From assembly GCF_025766255.1 (NCBI RefSeq), contig NW_026516809.1, positions 1 through 64,000 on the forward strand: DNA of 64,000 bases, in the 5' to 3' direction. The translations under genes were made by a program, and so were the position numbers. Below are positions 33,272-45,699 of this stretch, in pieces (within the stretch, counting starts at the first letter, position 1; every line of letters starts with the position of its first letter). Under the pieces are notes generated by a model. It had not been told where the DNA came from and did not search any database. It saw nothing but the letters and a program-made list of their open reading frames with translations. Origin of the DNA: Zychaea mexicana (Eukaryota; Mucoromycota; Mucoromycetes; Mucorales; Lichtheimiaceae).

Positions 33272-33976
33272 TCATATCGATGTTCCCCTATAAACAACTA
33301 CAAGTAAACTAATCAATGCCGTAAATGTAGCAGTGACCGTGATCATGACCATGCCCCTTGTGGCTGGAAAATAGCCTTCTGTCATAGCAACCTAAAACCA
33401 CGTGTGAGTTGTTCATGAGAGAGCAAAAAAGATCCCAAGCGGACGTTTCAACTATACCTGCGCGTGAAAGAACCTAATGCATGCAAATACCAGGAACAAC
33501 ATCCCAATGACGATGAACGCTACCCCCAAAAGCTGTCCCGGTAACTGCAGCTCCTTCTCCAGTCGGAACAGTTGTGTTATACCTTTTTGTATAATGACAC
33601 ATCTCAGCAAACGGTATTAATGCTTGTTTTCTTCTGTGTGATGGATGGTGTAATGATGGAAAAACGTACCAACGCCGACCGAGATTGTGGATAAGCTAGT
33701 ACGTACCCACGCGAGAAAGGTGCGTTCGTTTGCTGTCCAGATGCTTGGACTATTAGCTTCTCGATCCGGTGTTTTTCCTATTGTCTCCATAGCGATCCTG
33801 CTTGGTTTCGGCTTATTTATTTTACCTAGGTGATCTCGCGCAACGCTACCAGAATTCTCCAAATACAGGGACGCAGAGATTAGACTGAACCAGTCGACGA
33901 GCTGTGCTTGTACTTTGTGTGTTCCTCCTGCTGATGCTAACAATGGCGTAGTCTCTGTGGTAGTCGTTGTCGACAT
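33272..33976 (-). CDS. DUF202-domain membrane protein
   Basis: Exons 33670-33976, 33458-33582 and 33272-33391 join to 183 aa. The start chosen is MSTTTTTETTPLLAS at 33976; an in-frame ATG at 34108 would add 44 residues that look like leader. The DUF202 signature is clear: NERTFLAWVRTSLSTISVGVGI, followed by two further hydrophobic spans (LLGVAFIVIGMLFLVFACI and MVMITVTATFTALISLLVVV). This gives three membrane segments, the family pattern. Related domains occur in the yeast vacuolar transporter chaperone protein Vtc1 and in bacterial YidH-like proteins, and the N-terminal ETTPLL resembles an acidic dileucine vacuole-sorting motif. A vacuolar or endomembrane location is therefore plausible; the activity is unknown. 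Confidence 0.85.
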
Positions 33977-34294
33977 TTGTTGCAGCGTAGAGAAAGCAGA
34001 GAAAGTGGGAGGAAGAAAAGAAAAAGTAAAACCCAAAATTAACGTTAGTTCCTTGTAGTACCTGGAAGTCGGAACTTGTGAGATCACGGGGGAGAGGGTG
34101 CTACGCATTGAGTGTGTGGGTGTGCAATATGTGTGGTCTTTAATTTACGAATAAGTAACAAGAATGCAGAATGTCTCTCTATGCTAAAGTTTAGGTGAGC
34201 TATCTTTTTATGGGCGGTACAGCAGCAGCAAACAACATGCATGCTTCTGTCTCGTGTAGTGTGATGATGTCGAGTGTGTGTTTTTTTAACCTGC

Positions 34295-34421
34295 TCATGC
34301 GCTAGTTCTGAGTTTGTTCAGGTTGTCTGTCACTGCCTGCATGAATTCAGCGGTCGTCACGTAGTGCTCGGGACGCATGCTATAAAAGGGAAAATGTAAG
34401 CTTTCTCTAACACGCTCACTC

Positions 34422-34453
<32 letters not shown>

Positions 34454-36092
34454 TCTCTCTCTCTCTCTCTTGCTTAGCTAAATGAAGAAGAAAAAACATA
34501 CTCTTTGCCATGGATAGCCAACGCCAAATCCTTGGTCATGATGTTATTGTTTTCCACAGTGCCCACAGTAGCCTTTTCCAAGTCCTTCGAGAACAGGGTC
34601 AAGGCCTCGTTGCTGTCCAGCTTGGCGCGATGAGCCAAACCGCGAGACCAAGCAAAGATGGAAGCAATAGGGTTGGTCGACGTGGGGTTGCCCTTCTGGA
34701 ACTCACGGTAATGTCTCGTCACAGTGCCGTGAGCAGCCTCAGCCTCCAGCGTTTTGCCGTCAGGGGTCACCAGGACCGAGGTCATAAGGCCCAGCGAACC
34801 ATAACCTTGAGCCAAAATATCAGATTGGACATCGCCGTCATAGTTCTTGCACGCCCACACAAATCCACCCTTGGACTTCAATGCTTGTGCCACCATGTCA
34901 TCGATCAAGCGGTGCTCGTACCACAGATTCTGGGATTCAAATTGGCTGCGGTAATCCTTATCATAGATCTCCTGGAAGATATCTTTGAAGCGGCCATCGT
35001 ACTTTTTCAAGATCGTGTTCTTGGTGCTCAAGTACAAGGGCATCTTCTTGGCGAGGGACATTTGGAAACACGAGTGCGCGAAGCCGCTGATCGATTCGTC
35101 AGTGTTGTACATGGCCATGCCGACACCTCCGTTGTCAGGGAAGTCAAACACTGTCCACTTGGTGGGCTCGCTGCCATCAGCGGGTGTGAATGACATCTCG
35201 AACTTACCGGCCTTGTCAGCAATAAAATCGGTGGCACGGTACTAATTCAACGTAGCCGATCATAACACGCAAAGTGCAATGGCAGCCCACAGTTAGAGTC
35301 CTTCCTACTGCCATTGCAACCACTTCTTCCTCCTCCTTCCCTCCATATGCACATCGGGTTGTTTCGTTCTTCACAATATATAAAGGAAAAGAGAGCGAAC
35401 CTGATCACCGAATGCATGGCGGCCAATAACAATAGGCTCCTTCCAGCCAGGGACAATGCGAGGGATGTTCTTCATAAGGATGGGTTCACGGAACACAGTG
35501 CCGTTCAAGATGTTACGGATCGTGCCGTTGGGTGATCGCCACATCTTTTTCAAGTCGAATTCTGACGTCGTTGTATTATTAGCTTCTATTTTTTTTTATT
35601 TGACAGGGATCTGGTTATGCTTACCCTCGACACGGGCTTCGTCAGGTGTAATAGTGGCACACTTGATGCCGACGTTGTATTTCTTGATGGCTTCGGCAGC
35701 ATCGATCGTCACTTGATCGTCGGTCTAATAAACAATTTGTTTGTTTCAGTACGACCCTCATCACGCAACACAAATATAACACCAGCAAACAATGGTGAAA
35801 GAAACTTCTTGTTGTCCCCACCCCAGCGCTCCTTTGCTTTGAGTCCTTTATACATTACATTGTCACGGTGTTTCATGCCTAAATCATAGTACTTGATATC
35901 GAGATCGAGGTAAGGAAGAACCAGCTTTTCCTTGATATCTTGCCAGATAATACGGGTCATTTCATCACCGTCCAAGTCGACAACGGGGTTGGCGACCTTG
36001 ATACGCGAGCCAGTCGAGTAGAATGCAGCAGCAGTCCCGGTCGTGCGAAGCGTCGCAGCATGTTTGGCAATGGTGGGCACAATGAACGACAT
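34295..36092 (-). CDS. IDP1: Isocitrate dehydrogenase [NADP+], mitochondrial
   Basis: Five exons (35859-36092, 35625-35724, 35401-35561, 34502-35241, 34295-34379) give 439 aa, the usual eukaryotic length. It oxidises isocitrate to 2-oxoglutarate with NADP+, supplying mitochondrial NADPH. Residues 1-27 are basic and hydroxylated without acids ([19 protein letters not shown]), a good mitochondrial presequence. Family blocks in order are [16 protein letters not shown], the substrate-binding loop [20 protein letters not shown] with the phosphorylation-loop Ser and Asn, [12 protein letters not shown] with the catalytic Tyr, [11 protein letters not shown] with metal-binding Asp residues, and [10 protein letters not shown] for NADP binding. 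The first intron uses GTAATG. It lacks a peroxisomal C-terminal signal (it ends in RTSA). Its promoter is shared with the PHP gene on the other strand. Confidence 0.96.
34420..34472. repeat. AT, AC and CT microsatellites in an IDP1 intron
   Basis: Consecutive (AT)n, (AC)n and (CT)n runs lie inside the last intron of the isocitrate dehydrogenase gene (34380-34501). On the coding strand the (AG)n/(GT)n order follows the 5' splice site; the branch and acceptor regions are free of repeats. Confidence 0.85.
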
Positions 36093-36395
36093 TGCAAGAA
36101 AAGTTATGTAATAGAGAAACGAAGAAAAGAGGGTGTTTTTCTCGTATTTGTCCCCGCCCTTTTTGCGAGAAAACTGATTTTTCATTTCCCGCCTTGTCAC
36201 CGTGTCAACATTGTGTGTCATTTTTCGTATCCAAACAAATGCTGCGAGAGCGGGAAAATTATCCGCGTTGTTCGGGGATGGGGACGTGCTAGCACCAGAG
36301 GGGATGCATGGAAAACAGCGGAGAATCTTCTTTCTCATTTATTCTTCGCTCTTTCCGTTTCTTATTGTTCTCTTTCATATCCCTTACATGCATGC
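36093..36395. promoter_or_regulatory. Shared divergent promoter region
   Basis: Only 303 bp separate the start codons of the isocitrate dehydrogenase (-) and PHP (+) genes, so both promoters lie here. The middle contains GGGCGGGGACAAA-type GC-rich text (about 36147-36160, minus strand) and a second GC-rich patch at 36240-36300. ATG-containing CATGCATGC repeats lie just upstream of the PHP start. No certain TATA box was identified. Confidence 0.5.
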
Positions 36396-38000
36396 ATGCA
36401 ACTTCAACAAAGCAACAGCATTACGCGGCTTAAAACCCCTGACTCGACAACGTTTTTAGACTCGGTATCTCCCGACAGTCGTAGCAATCGAGCAACGCCC
36501 ATACCCGAACAACCATCAACACGTCGCAACCGTCGTCTAGATTATGCTTGTTGCAAACGCTACCTTGCCGGCCTCGCCATTCGCTTCGGTACTGTCATCG
36601 CCGTCATTGCCATTCTCCTCGCGATCGGTCTCGGGCTACGATACACCGACGACATGCCGCAGGCCGAAGATTTCAAAGACCTGCAGTTCAGTTGGCGGGT
36701 CGACCCAAGGTCTTATCTGACGCCTTTCAACACATCGTTTGGACAGTACAGCGTTTTGCTCGACGGTCATTCGCATTCGACGTACAGCGATGGTAAAATG
36801 AGTGTCCGGCAGCTACTGGACTGGCATATCGGTATGTATAGACACCGTTCAATCAAAAGGTGCTGGACGTAGTACGCTTGTGAGTGAACCTGGTGATGAT
36901 GTGTAAAGAAGCACGGATGGCTAATTTTAGCATGCTTGTGGGTATATACAGCCAATGGTTACAATGCCGTGATTGTTACGCAAGTATAAAGTTTAAAGTT
37001 TGCCAAGAGCCACAAAGACAAAAGCAGAACGTTGTTCGGCTAATGCTCGAAATAGTGATCACAATACTGTCCAAGGAGGACTGGCAGCTGAGCAATTGGC
37101 TTTGCAAGACGAATACTATAGAGACAACATTGTCGTTATTCCAGGCATTGAATATACGTACGTATATTAACCTCACCTTAGTGCAGAGCTCAAAGACAGC
37201 GTCGGGTATTCATTTTCTTCTTAGGTGTTGTCGTATTCACATGAATCTCATCAACATCAATGAGTCGATACCCGTCGGGCCCCCGAACCCTAGTGACGAG
37301 GAGCTCCAGCAAGTTATAAATCGTGTGCATGAACTAGGCGGTCTTGTTATAGTCAACCACATCCCATGGAGCAACACAACTGGTACTGATCTGTTAACTT
37401 TTTCTTTCAGCTTGACTAATTAAATGGGATGACTTCCAACTAGAGGCATACTACGAAGAAGCCCGATTACCGAACCATCCGTCTGTTGAAAGTCTGATCG
37501 AATGGGGTGTTGATGGGTTTGAAGTCGTGCATGAATCCACGTTTGATTATGCAACTTATATCGCAGCCGCTCAAAACAACCTTATTCAAATGGTCGGTAC
37601 AGATGTCCACCACCCCTCTGTAGCAGCAAATGCATGGCTAGCCGTTCAGGCAGCTGAGTTTACGAAGCAAGGGGTGATAGATGCCATCCGTGCACGCCGT
37701 ACAAGTTTTTTGATGGATCCAGCAGGGACTCGACCACGCGATTACCCTGGCCGAACAGCCAAATATGACACACTGCTCCCGCTTTCTGCTCTTGGCACGT
37801 ACTTTAGCATGTTCTACACCGATTACAAGGGCATGTACAGTTTCCAAGGTACCTTTTGCCATCCACAACGAGTCGAAATCCACAATAGCGTGATTGGGTG
37901 GTTTAATTTTTGGTTCCTCATCTTCATGCTGGTCTACGAGCTTGTACGAGGAGCCGTAATTTTTGTCACGCATCGAATAAAAAGACGAGGCGTATTGTAA
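36396..38000 (+). CDS. Membrane-anchored PHP-domain phosphoesterase-like protein
   Basis: Exons 36396-36831, 36952-36979, 37056-37157, 37225-37382 and 37444-38000 join to 426 aa. The second intron has a GC donor (GCAAGT) with a normal AG acceptor. After a Ser-rich cytosolic N-terminus there is a membrane segment at about 60-85 (FGTVIAVIAILLAIGLGL). The PHP metal-site motifs follow: DGHSHSTYSDG, VIVTDHN, VIPGIEYT, IVNHIPW and VGTDVHHP, in family order. A second hydrophobic span is near the C-terminus (FNFWFLIFMLVYELV). PHP domains bind two or three metal ions and cleave phosphoester bonds; this membrane-anchored fungal type has, to my knowledge, no established substrate. The last short intron ends at CAACTAG (37443), chosen because the earlier AG leads to a stop. 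Confidence 0.88.
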
Positions 38001-38257
38001 ATATAACTGAATATAATCACATCTGTATAAAATGGACATCGTGGCTTTATGTACGTAACAACAATCTTGTAAGTTCAGTTATCGGGACATAACACACATG
38101 CACGTTTGTTTATACACATTATTCTTGTCAGGTCTAATGCAAAACCCGAAAAGAGAACATGCAGTGCTTACATAGGAGATCCCAACTCAACCATTCAAAA
38201 ACCATTTTCACGAAAGCGATCCGTTTTGTTTATTGCTTAAAAAATCGAACATTTGGT
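38001..38257. other. Convergent 3' region between PHP and PI4-kinase genes
   Basis: About 257 bp between two stop codons on opposite strands. AT-rich, with AATAAA-like text near the PHP stop (37977-37982). Contains the 3' untranslated regions; nothing else seen. Confidence 0.5.
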
Positions 38258-41200
38258 TTAATACGGGATGCCGTTGGTCAATTTCTGGAAGTAATCGTAA
38301 AGCACAGTACGCTGGTTCTCGAATGAGTCCTTGATACGCATCATGATAAAGTCCGCAGCAGCACGTTCGGAGCGATCCAGTTGGAAGCGTGAACGAAGTC
38401 GTTTGATTGTCTCGCCCTTAAAGCACGGAAGGCCGGAATCCAACATCAACGCGACGATCTGGCAGATCTGGTCAGCGTATGGTCGACTGGCCAAGTATGC
38501 CTTGACTACCAGTTCCGAGAACTGTCGGAAAGCTTGTTCATCGCTAGCACCACCCATGACTTGGATCATTTCAGTAGTAAGCTTGAACGGCGAGCTTTCG
38601 AAAGTGATACCACCAGGTGCGATATCGAAAATAAAGCCGAAATCTGTTGATGAAAAAGAGAAACTGTCAGTTGTCTATGTCTACTTTTAACTTCTTGACG
38701 GCACAACTCTACCCAACCACTCTTATCTGACTTACCAATATGAATTATATGACCATCATCATCCAACATGATGTTACCGTTGTGACGATCCTTAATGGCA
38801 AGCAGATACGAAATAACTGAATAAGCAGCTAAGCTCTGCACGAAGTTATTTCTAGCACGCTGGAAGTGGATCGAGTTGGGACCACCATACTTGGCAACAA
38901 AGTAGTCGTACATGCTGTTGACCTTTTCACGACCCAATTGATCACGCGAGATCGACCGAGGAATCACATCAATAACACCTTGGCCAGGAGCAGTAGCCAC
39001 AACACGATAAGGGTAAACATACAGGTCCATGCCAACACCCGTAAAGATGTTCTTGAAAACCGATATCAACTGTAAGGCAAGCACGTCCTGACGACAGTCA
39101 TCGCCGACCTTGAAAATGGCACCTTGCCAGATCTGCACAGTGCGCTTCTTAGCTTCTACTTCATCACCGTCTTCGCTTTCAATCATGGCCTTGCCCAACA
39201 AGTCGGCATCCTCCACATCCTTTTCAATCTTGAAAGTAGCCATGAATGGAGCCTATGAATGAAATAAAGACTTAGTTTTTGTGTATTCTTTTTTCACATA
39301 GTGCAAGTAACACATTTGATATACCTTGGCGTGGCTCTGAAGAGGTCTACCAGAAGTGCGATTGATATCAACAACGCGACCATCGCTGTTACTCGGCAAG
39401 TAAACACCAACGTCGACCTTGATTTTAGCCAATTCTTCATCGAGGCGTTTCTGTATTAAAGAAAATATAAGCATGGTGGATATTTAAAAGAAAGCGAGCG
39501 AACAATTGATATGGACTTTTACCTTTTGAAGTGGTTTCTTTTCGGTTTGACCGTGCTTGATGTATTCTTTCAAGTAGCCCGAGATGGCGGTAACTTCCTT
39601 GAAGAACTTGAATTCACGTTCATAGAATTCACGATCTTCACCAGTAAACGAGTTCACCAAGTTTTGAATGATACGTTCCAAGGATGGCTTCAATGCATCT
39701 GGCTTAACACACTCCTTATCAGCATCCACAAAGAAGTTTGCCTTCATGTTCCAAATGATCTGATGTGCAAACAGCTGCGACACTTGACCGGCTTCCATAA
39801 TATACTTTTCAACATAGCCCAACTCGTCGTGACGCAAAGCCTGCACAATCTGGGGAATATAGAAGAAAACAGTATCCACGGGATAATACTCAAGACATCG
39901 CATAGCATACTGCAGGATCAGCGGGTTATTGTTATACGCTGGCAAGAAATAGTTGGCAGCAGTGATGGCAGGTACAGGAGCCCAGTATTGCAGATGCTAG
40001 GGACATATGATCCGCATAAGTCATAGAACCTTGTAAATGACATTTAATTGGCATGTCTTTTCTCACTTTACCTTCAAATCGAGCTTAGCATTAGGTACAA
40101 GTCTGTCGCCCAGGAGGATCACCAGGGCTTCGGGAACATCAACCACATCAAGCGTGTTGTTTGCAATAAGACGATGTAGTTCTCGGTAAACGATGGGTTG
40201 AACGAAGCGGGCATCCATTCGAACAGCCAAACGAGGAGATACTTCCCACGCGAAACGCACGATTTCCTTCCACGATTCATCCATCACCATGGACTTCTCA
40301 GTGCTGCCAGTGAAACAAACAGGATTTCCGTGGCCCATCGAGTTCAACGGGTTGCACCATACAGACAACCGAGTAAGCTCACTTTCTAAAAAGAGCATCA
40401 AAAGCTTCTTGGCAAGGTGGTGTTGGCGGATCACATCATCCTTGGTCTTATCTGAAAACCAAAAAAAAACATGTACACATTAATTTGAAGGTCATTTGTC
40501 AGAAGTTCTATCTATTGCATCACTTACCATTCAAGAACATGTACAGTCCGGAGGCAATCTTAGAATTGGGGTTTTTAAGCGGGGAACTGGTGACCAAATA
40601 GCTCAAATTGGGCGTATCGTTCACGACGGCATTGTAGAAATCTGTCAAGACCTTGTACTCCATCAATGCAAGGCTCTTACGCGAGCCATAATGCCATCTA
40701 GAGTGGACAAAGTGTGAGTACAACAACTAACTTCGGATCTGGATCTTTTTATCTTTTAACTTACCTAGGCTCCAACGCGAACCAGTTAAAGGCACACTCG
40801 TAAACCAGCGATCTAAACTTGTGCTCAGCAAGAGCTTCCATGCGGGTTGATTGAAGAATCTTGGTACCCAACAGCAATAACTGAAAACGCACAGTTCGTG
40901 CCAACGCGTGGGTGCTCATCAAATGTGCGCTCTGGAAAGATTCTTGCAACAAACGGACAAACATGTTGACGAGATGTCGACTACGGTGACGGATAGAGTA
41001 GAAACGACTGCTTAAGAACTTGATCCAAGTCTGATGAGGAGTGAACAAATAATTTGCTACTCGGTGGCTACTGTCACACACAGCCTTGTCCGACGGATCA
41101 TTGGTCATCTTTGCAACAAATGGATGCTTTACGTTCAATACAGGAGAGAACAACCCCTTGCGATGCTTCTGTGCCCAATGCCACATGCTCAACATTTCGA

Positions 41201-44200
41201 CCATCAAACGCTTTTCAATGTCTGAGCGTTCAACCAGCATCCAGTTCCAAACGGTTGTACCGATATCAAGAGACTCGGGAGTGAACATATGGATAGGAAT
41301 GCGAACAAGGTAGCGGATCAGGTCGGCATGAACCTTGGGGAGTGCGATTGCGTAGGCTGCAGCACGATGCAAAGTGCGGTGAACGCGTTCGACAGAGACA
41401 TGATGTTTTTGTTTGATGTCCACAAGCAAAGCTTCGAGATTCTCCAATACGAAAGCAACTTGCTCGAGAAGACCGCTGCCAGTCCGGGCATCAGGTAGTT
41501 TTTCTTTCATAAAAAGTTGGTTTTAATTTGGCATCTTCGCACATCTTATCCATACTTGTATATTCACCTGATTGTTCGCGCAATCCATAGAGATACTCGA
41601 TACCACTGATTTCACCAATGTAGTATCTTCTGGAAGTGAAGCCATTAACAAAGTCTGAGGACTCATCGGGTGCAAGGCGAGGGACCTTAGGAACGAATTC
41701 TTCAAATGAAAAAAAAAATCACATTAATAACATAACCTGGTTTGCTTTTTTCCTTTCTCTCTCATAGTGTCTTACCAACTGACAATTGGTTTTTGGAGGC
41801 AGCTTTACCGACATCCAAAGCCAGAGAACGACCCATATGAGCTGTATCAATAGGTTGACCAGATGAGAAACGATCATATTCTGATAAGTAGTCTTGTAAC
41901 AGGCCATTTATTTCCATAGGAGCACGATCCAATGAGATATGAAGCCATTTCTTTGCGCTTTCATAAAGTCGAGTGCAAATTTCTTGACGGTAAGCATACG
42001 AATCCCCCAGTTCGAGAGTTACAGCGACTCGCGGTGAAGTAAAATGGAAGACAGGCGAGTACTATATATAGAGGATATGTTAGGCCGAGATGACGATGCG
42101 CTAACGATGTGTGTATTCCGCCGATATTACCTCATCACGATACTCGAATTCGCAGCTAAGCCAAAGCAATTGTACAAGCTCCAGGAGTAGAGTGATCAAC
42201 GACTTTTCGGCAAAAATTTGTGGGAAAGCTGCCACAATGCGTTCCGCCGATTTAACTGCCAATTCGTGCACCTTTTTCAAGCGATGGCAAGCTAATTTTA
42301 GGATACTGGACATTTGCTCGTTCAACTCGGCCGAAATGCCCTGGACGGAAGCCTTACTGGCAGAATCCTTGACGAACGTGCCAACTACACGATCGGTAAT
42401 GGTTTCTAAGCAATTGGCCAACGAGCTGTTGCTGATACCATCATTCATGAAGTAGCGTAACACATAGCTGCAGTCGCCCATTTTGCTTCGCATCATTTCA
42501 ATGTGATAAAAGCTGAGAGCAAAGACGACTTGAGCAAATGAAAAGTTCTTGATATCGTACGAAAGCGAAGGCAAAAAGCTCGTCAACCGCTGTCGCATGG
42601 CCGTTAGGTTGTGTTCGGCCATGTTACCACCACGCAATACCGAGTTATATTCTAGATCACTTTCGATATAGTTAGTCGCGCTTTCGGTAACCAGAACAGG
42701 CGTTTTTTTGGCGATAACAAGTAGAGAGTCGTGCCATTCGCGTATCCAAACCGATTCAGTCACGAAACCAAAAAGCACACAATGGAACCATGCGTTTCGG
42801 AATAGTGACACGGCCTCTTCACTTGGCTCCAAATGAGGGTTGAAGTTGTCATGTCCAAGGAGGGTTCGCAATACAGGCAGCAGCATGCCCAGCTTGGACG
42901 CCAATGGGTATTCTGCCTCTTTTTTGAGTTTGGTGATGGTTCGTTGGATGGTGTTTCCGTTTTCAACAAACAAGGTCAAGAGGTTTAAAAGGTACGTCTG
43001 ATAGTACTCAGGCTTTGCAGATAATCGGCTGGCCAAGTTGAGTTGAGCATTATGAATCTAAGGACGAACAACATATCAGCACCTCCATTACATCACTTAT
43101 ACACACTCTATATAAGACGTTGTCTGGTTCCTTACAGCAGTAGTGAGTTGCTTGTTGTCAATAGTCAGGGCCTCACGACTAAGAGTAGAGAAAAAACTGA
43201 GAATATCGTCAAACACTGACGGTGTGCTGACAAGCGCCAAATCAACAAGTTTCGACGTGAGCGATGCAGTTGCAGCGATGGACAACGACTTTCTTCTCAT
43301 GACCAGCATGGACAGTGCTTGAGCCATTATCTATGAACGGTATAAATAAATGACATTTGACCACGGCTTGTTACATTTATCCCATCATATCTGTTTTTTA
43401 CCGCTTCATCCTCGAGGTAGACGGCTACGCCAACTATAGCTGACAAAGCGTTGGCACAGACTTGCTGCTTCTGCTTCTCGTTCAGCTGGTCAGCAGCGGG
43501 TGCACCTGAGATAACGTTTGTAGCAAACATGCTGAAGCGGTCAGTCGCTGCTACATCTTCATCAGTGTAGCGCGTAATTTCATTGAGTAAGGCGTATAGC
43601 GTCGATATAGCTGCTTGTGATGCTTGAGCCGAAGGTTTTGTCTGTGGAGCAAAAATCTTTAGTTTAACCTATAACTGTCCGTTCACGGGGCACTATGAGC
43701 ACCTAACAACGTACCTGAACACATTGAGCCAAACGAACAATGGCAAACTGCTGAACGGTGATGGATTCTTCGGCATATAGCTCGAATACAGGCGAAGGTG
43801 TGGCGAGGAATCGACAGATGGCATTTGTCATATCATTGTTCAAATGCGAGAAACTAAACAAGTGCACCATTCATTAATCCGCATGAATGATACACGCGTT
43901 GACCTGTATATGTAACTTAAGCCTTACTTGATAGCGAGAAGGACGGCAGCATCGAGAGCTGCAACATGCACCCAAGGGTCATTTCCATGTAAGGGAGCAA
44001 AAAGACACTCAGATATATGATCAATAAGAACATCATCGACTTCGTGGAGGTACACCGACGACAAAGCGGCGACGTGCTGGATAGATCTAAATGGTTAATA
44101 TTTTTCAATCAGGGTCATTTTCATACACATACCAAGCTAGTACCCATGATTTCTTGCATATAAGCATCGGGAGCCCACTTTTTGCCATCCTCAGCGCTCT

Positions 44201-45446
44201 TGTCAGCGAACTTTTTTATATCTTCATAGTATCCAAGACTGGTGACGTAAACACTTCGCATGTTTTTGTTGAGCAATTCGTCCTTGTCGGTATCGCTGGG
44301 AATGGTTGGGCGTACGCCAGAAGCAGTCTTGCGCATTAATTCCGTCCAAGCTTGCTCGACATCACGGGTCAAGTGAAGCTTCTTGAGTGTATACACGGCT
44401 GGCGAAGGTGTCACTGTGTTTGCATTGGGTTTGGAGTCGGCGATGACACGTGCAGTGACGTTACGCAAAATAATGAGAAGGTCGTGTACGACACGATTGC
44501 TGCTGAGAGGCACACCGTCTTCCCAATATTTGTTGAGTACACGACGGCTATAGGCCAGAGGATCATGGTCCTTAAGACAGACAGTAATTGCATTTCGAAT
44601 GTTATCCAATGTTTCATCTTGAATCAAAAATTGGGTGTTGTGGCATAGAGCTAGGAGCTGGTTAGGTCGGTACAAAAATGGAGAAAGCTGAAGTGCACGA
44701 GAAAGACCGGCCAACGAAGGAAGAATGAACGACACAGTGAATTCGACATCGCTGGTTTTCATAAACTGAATAATCGATTCGCCATAGCTCCAAAGTACGT
44801 CATTGATATAGCGATAGGTGTCAGGTACTTTGAAACCAATTTCAAGAAGGCCTGAGACTAAGCTGTAAGTGATGGCATCGGAAGGAGGTACTCCTGCGAA
44901 ATCATGTATTTAATCGTAGGCCCTCAGTGCATGTAAGTTTTATCTAGCTTCTATTCCCTTACCTTTACCGAGCATCACTTCTTTCCATTCATATGCAGGC
45001 AGATGACGTACATAGGCAAGCAAACGAGGTAATAATTCTAGCTGTCGCTCTTCACTTGCATTGACGGCATATTTCACGAGAGCTGCCATACTCTGTTGGC
45101 TGCGCAAAGTCTATTTTTTGTGGGGGGAATCTTGTACCTTAGCGTACTGTTTGGATACTGTGATGCATACGACAATGACTGTAAACACAATGTTGCTTAC
45201 CATAGCACCGAGGTCTGGTATCTGGACGCGAGTAAAAATAGTTTTCTCGTTGTCATCGGGAACTGGAACCGGTGGACATTTTGAGATGAGTTTGTCAATT
45301 TCAGAAGTCGTTGCTTTTGATCGAGAATCCGCAAGCACTTCAGCTAAACCCATGAGGATTTGCGAGTGCAAATCAAAGTCGAGGCTATTTGGTATATATG
45401 ATATCTGTCTGGTCAAAACCCTCAAGTCTTCAATTTTGAGTTTCAC
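38258..45446 (-). CDS. STT4: Phosphatidylinositol 4-kinase III alpha (STT4 type)
   Basis: A long multi-exon gene. It converts phosphatidylinositol to PI4P at the plasma membrane, where STT4 works with the Efr3/Ypp1 complex. Coding blocks lie at about 38258-38643, 38736-39253, 39325-39450, 39526-39996, 40070-40451, 40529-40705, 40766-41568, 41570-41705, 41776-42062, 42131-43059, 43136-43330, 43403-43640, 43717-43852, 43927-44093, 44133-44895, 44962-45115 and 45200-45446, so roughly 1,900 aa. The C-terminal catalytic domain has FKVGDDCRQDVLALQ, the loop KDRHNGNIMLDDDGHIIHI and, across an intron, DFGFIF, then CFKGETIKRLRSRF. The N-terminal 1,400 residues are helical, as in the family. The true start is not resolved: the first block opens with GTG and has an upstream in-frame stop, so a short 5' exon probably lies further upstream. 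Confidence 0.93.
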
Positions 45447-45507
45447 ATGAGTTGACTTTGTGTTTCTTTTGCATTACCCATTCATGGCTGTGCAAAAAGG
45501 AGGTAGG

Positions 45508-45604
45508 TGAAGGTTGTCGAAAAGAAGGTTGCCGAAATGAAGGTTGTCGAACTGAAGGTTGCCGAAATGAAGGTTGTCGAACTGAAGGTTGTCGAAATGA
45601 AGGA
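45508..45604. repeat. 15-bp tandem repeat upstream of STT4
   Basis: Six copies of a 15-bp unit (GAAGGTTGYCGAAMT) in tandem, 60-160 bp upstream of the first STT4 coding block. Read on the minus strand it would give RQPSF/RQPSV pentapeptides, so it could belong to an unrecognised first exon or to the leader. Confidence 0.8.
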
Positions 45605-45699
45605 GGATTGTGCGGACGATACAAAAAAGTTGTGTATGTCAAGCTGAAGCATGAGTGATTACCATATTTGTAAAGCGCTGACAATCATCAAAGGAACCA

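Noticed and set aside
34510..35193. 227-codon plus-strand ORF over the isocitrate dehydrogenase gene
   Set aside because: It is antisense to a clear, conserved enzyme frame and has no recognisable content.
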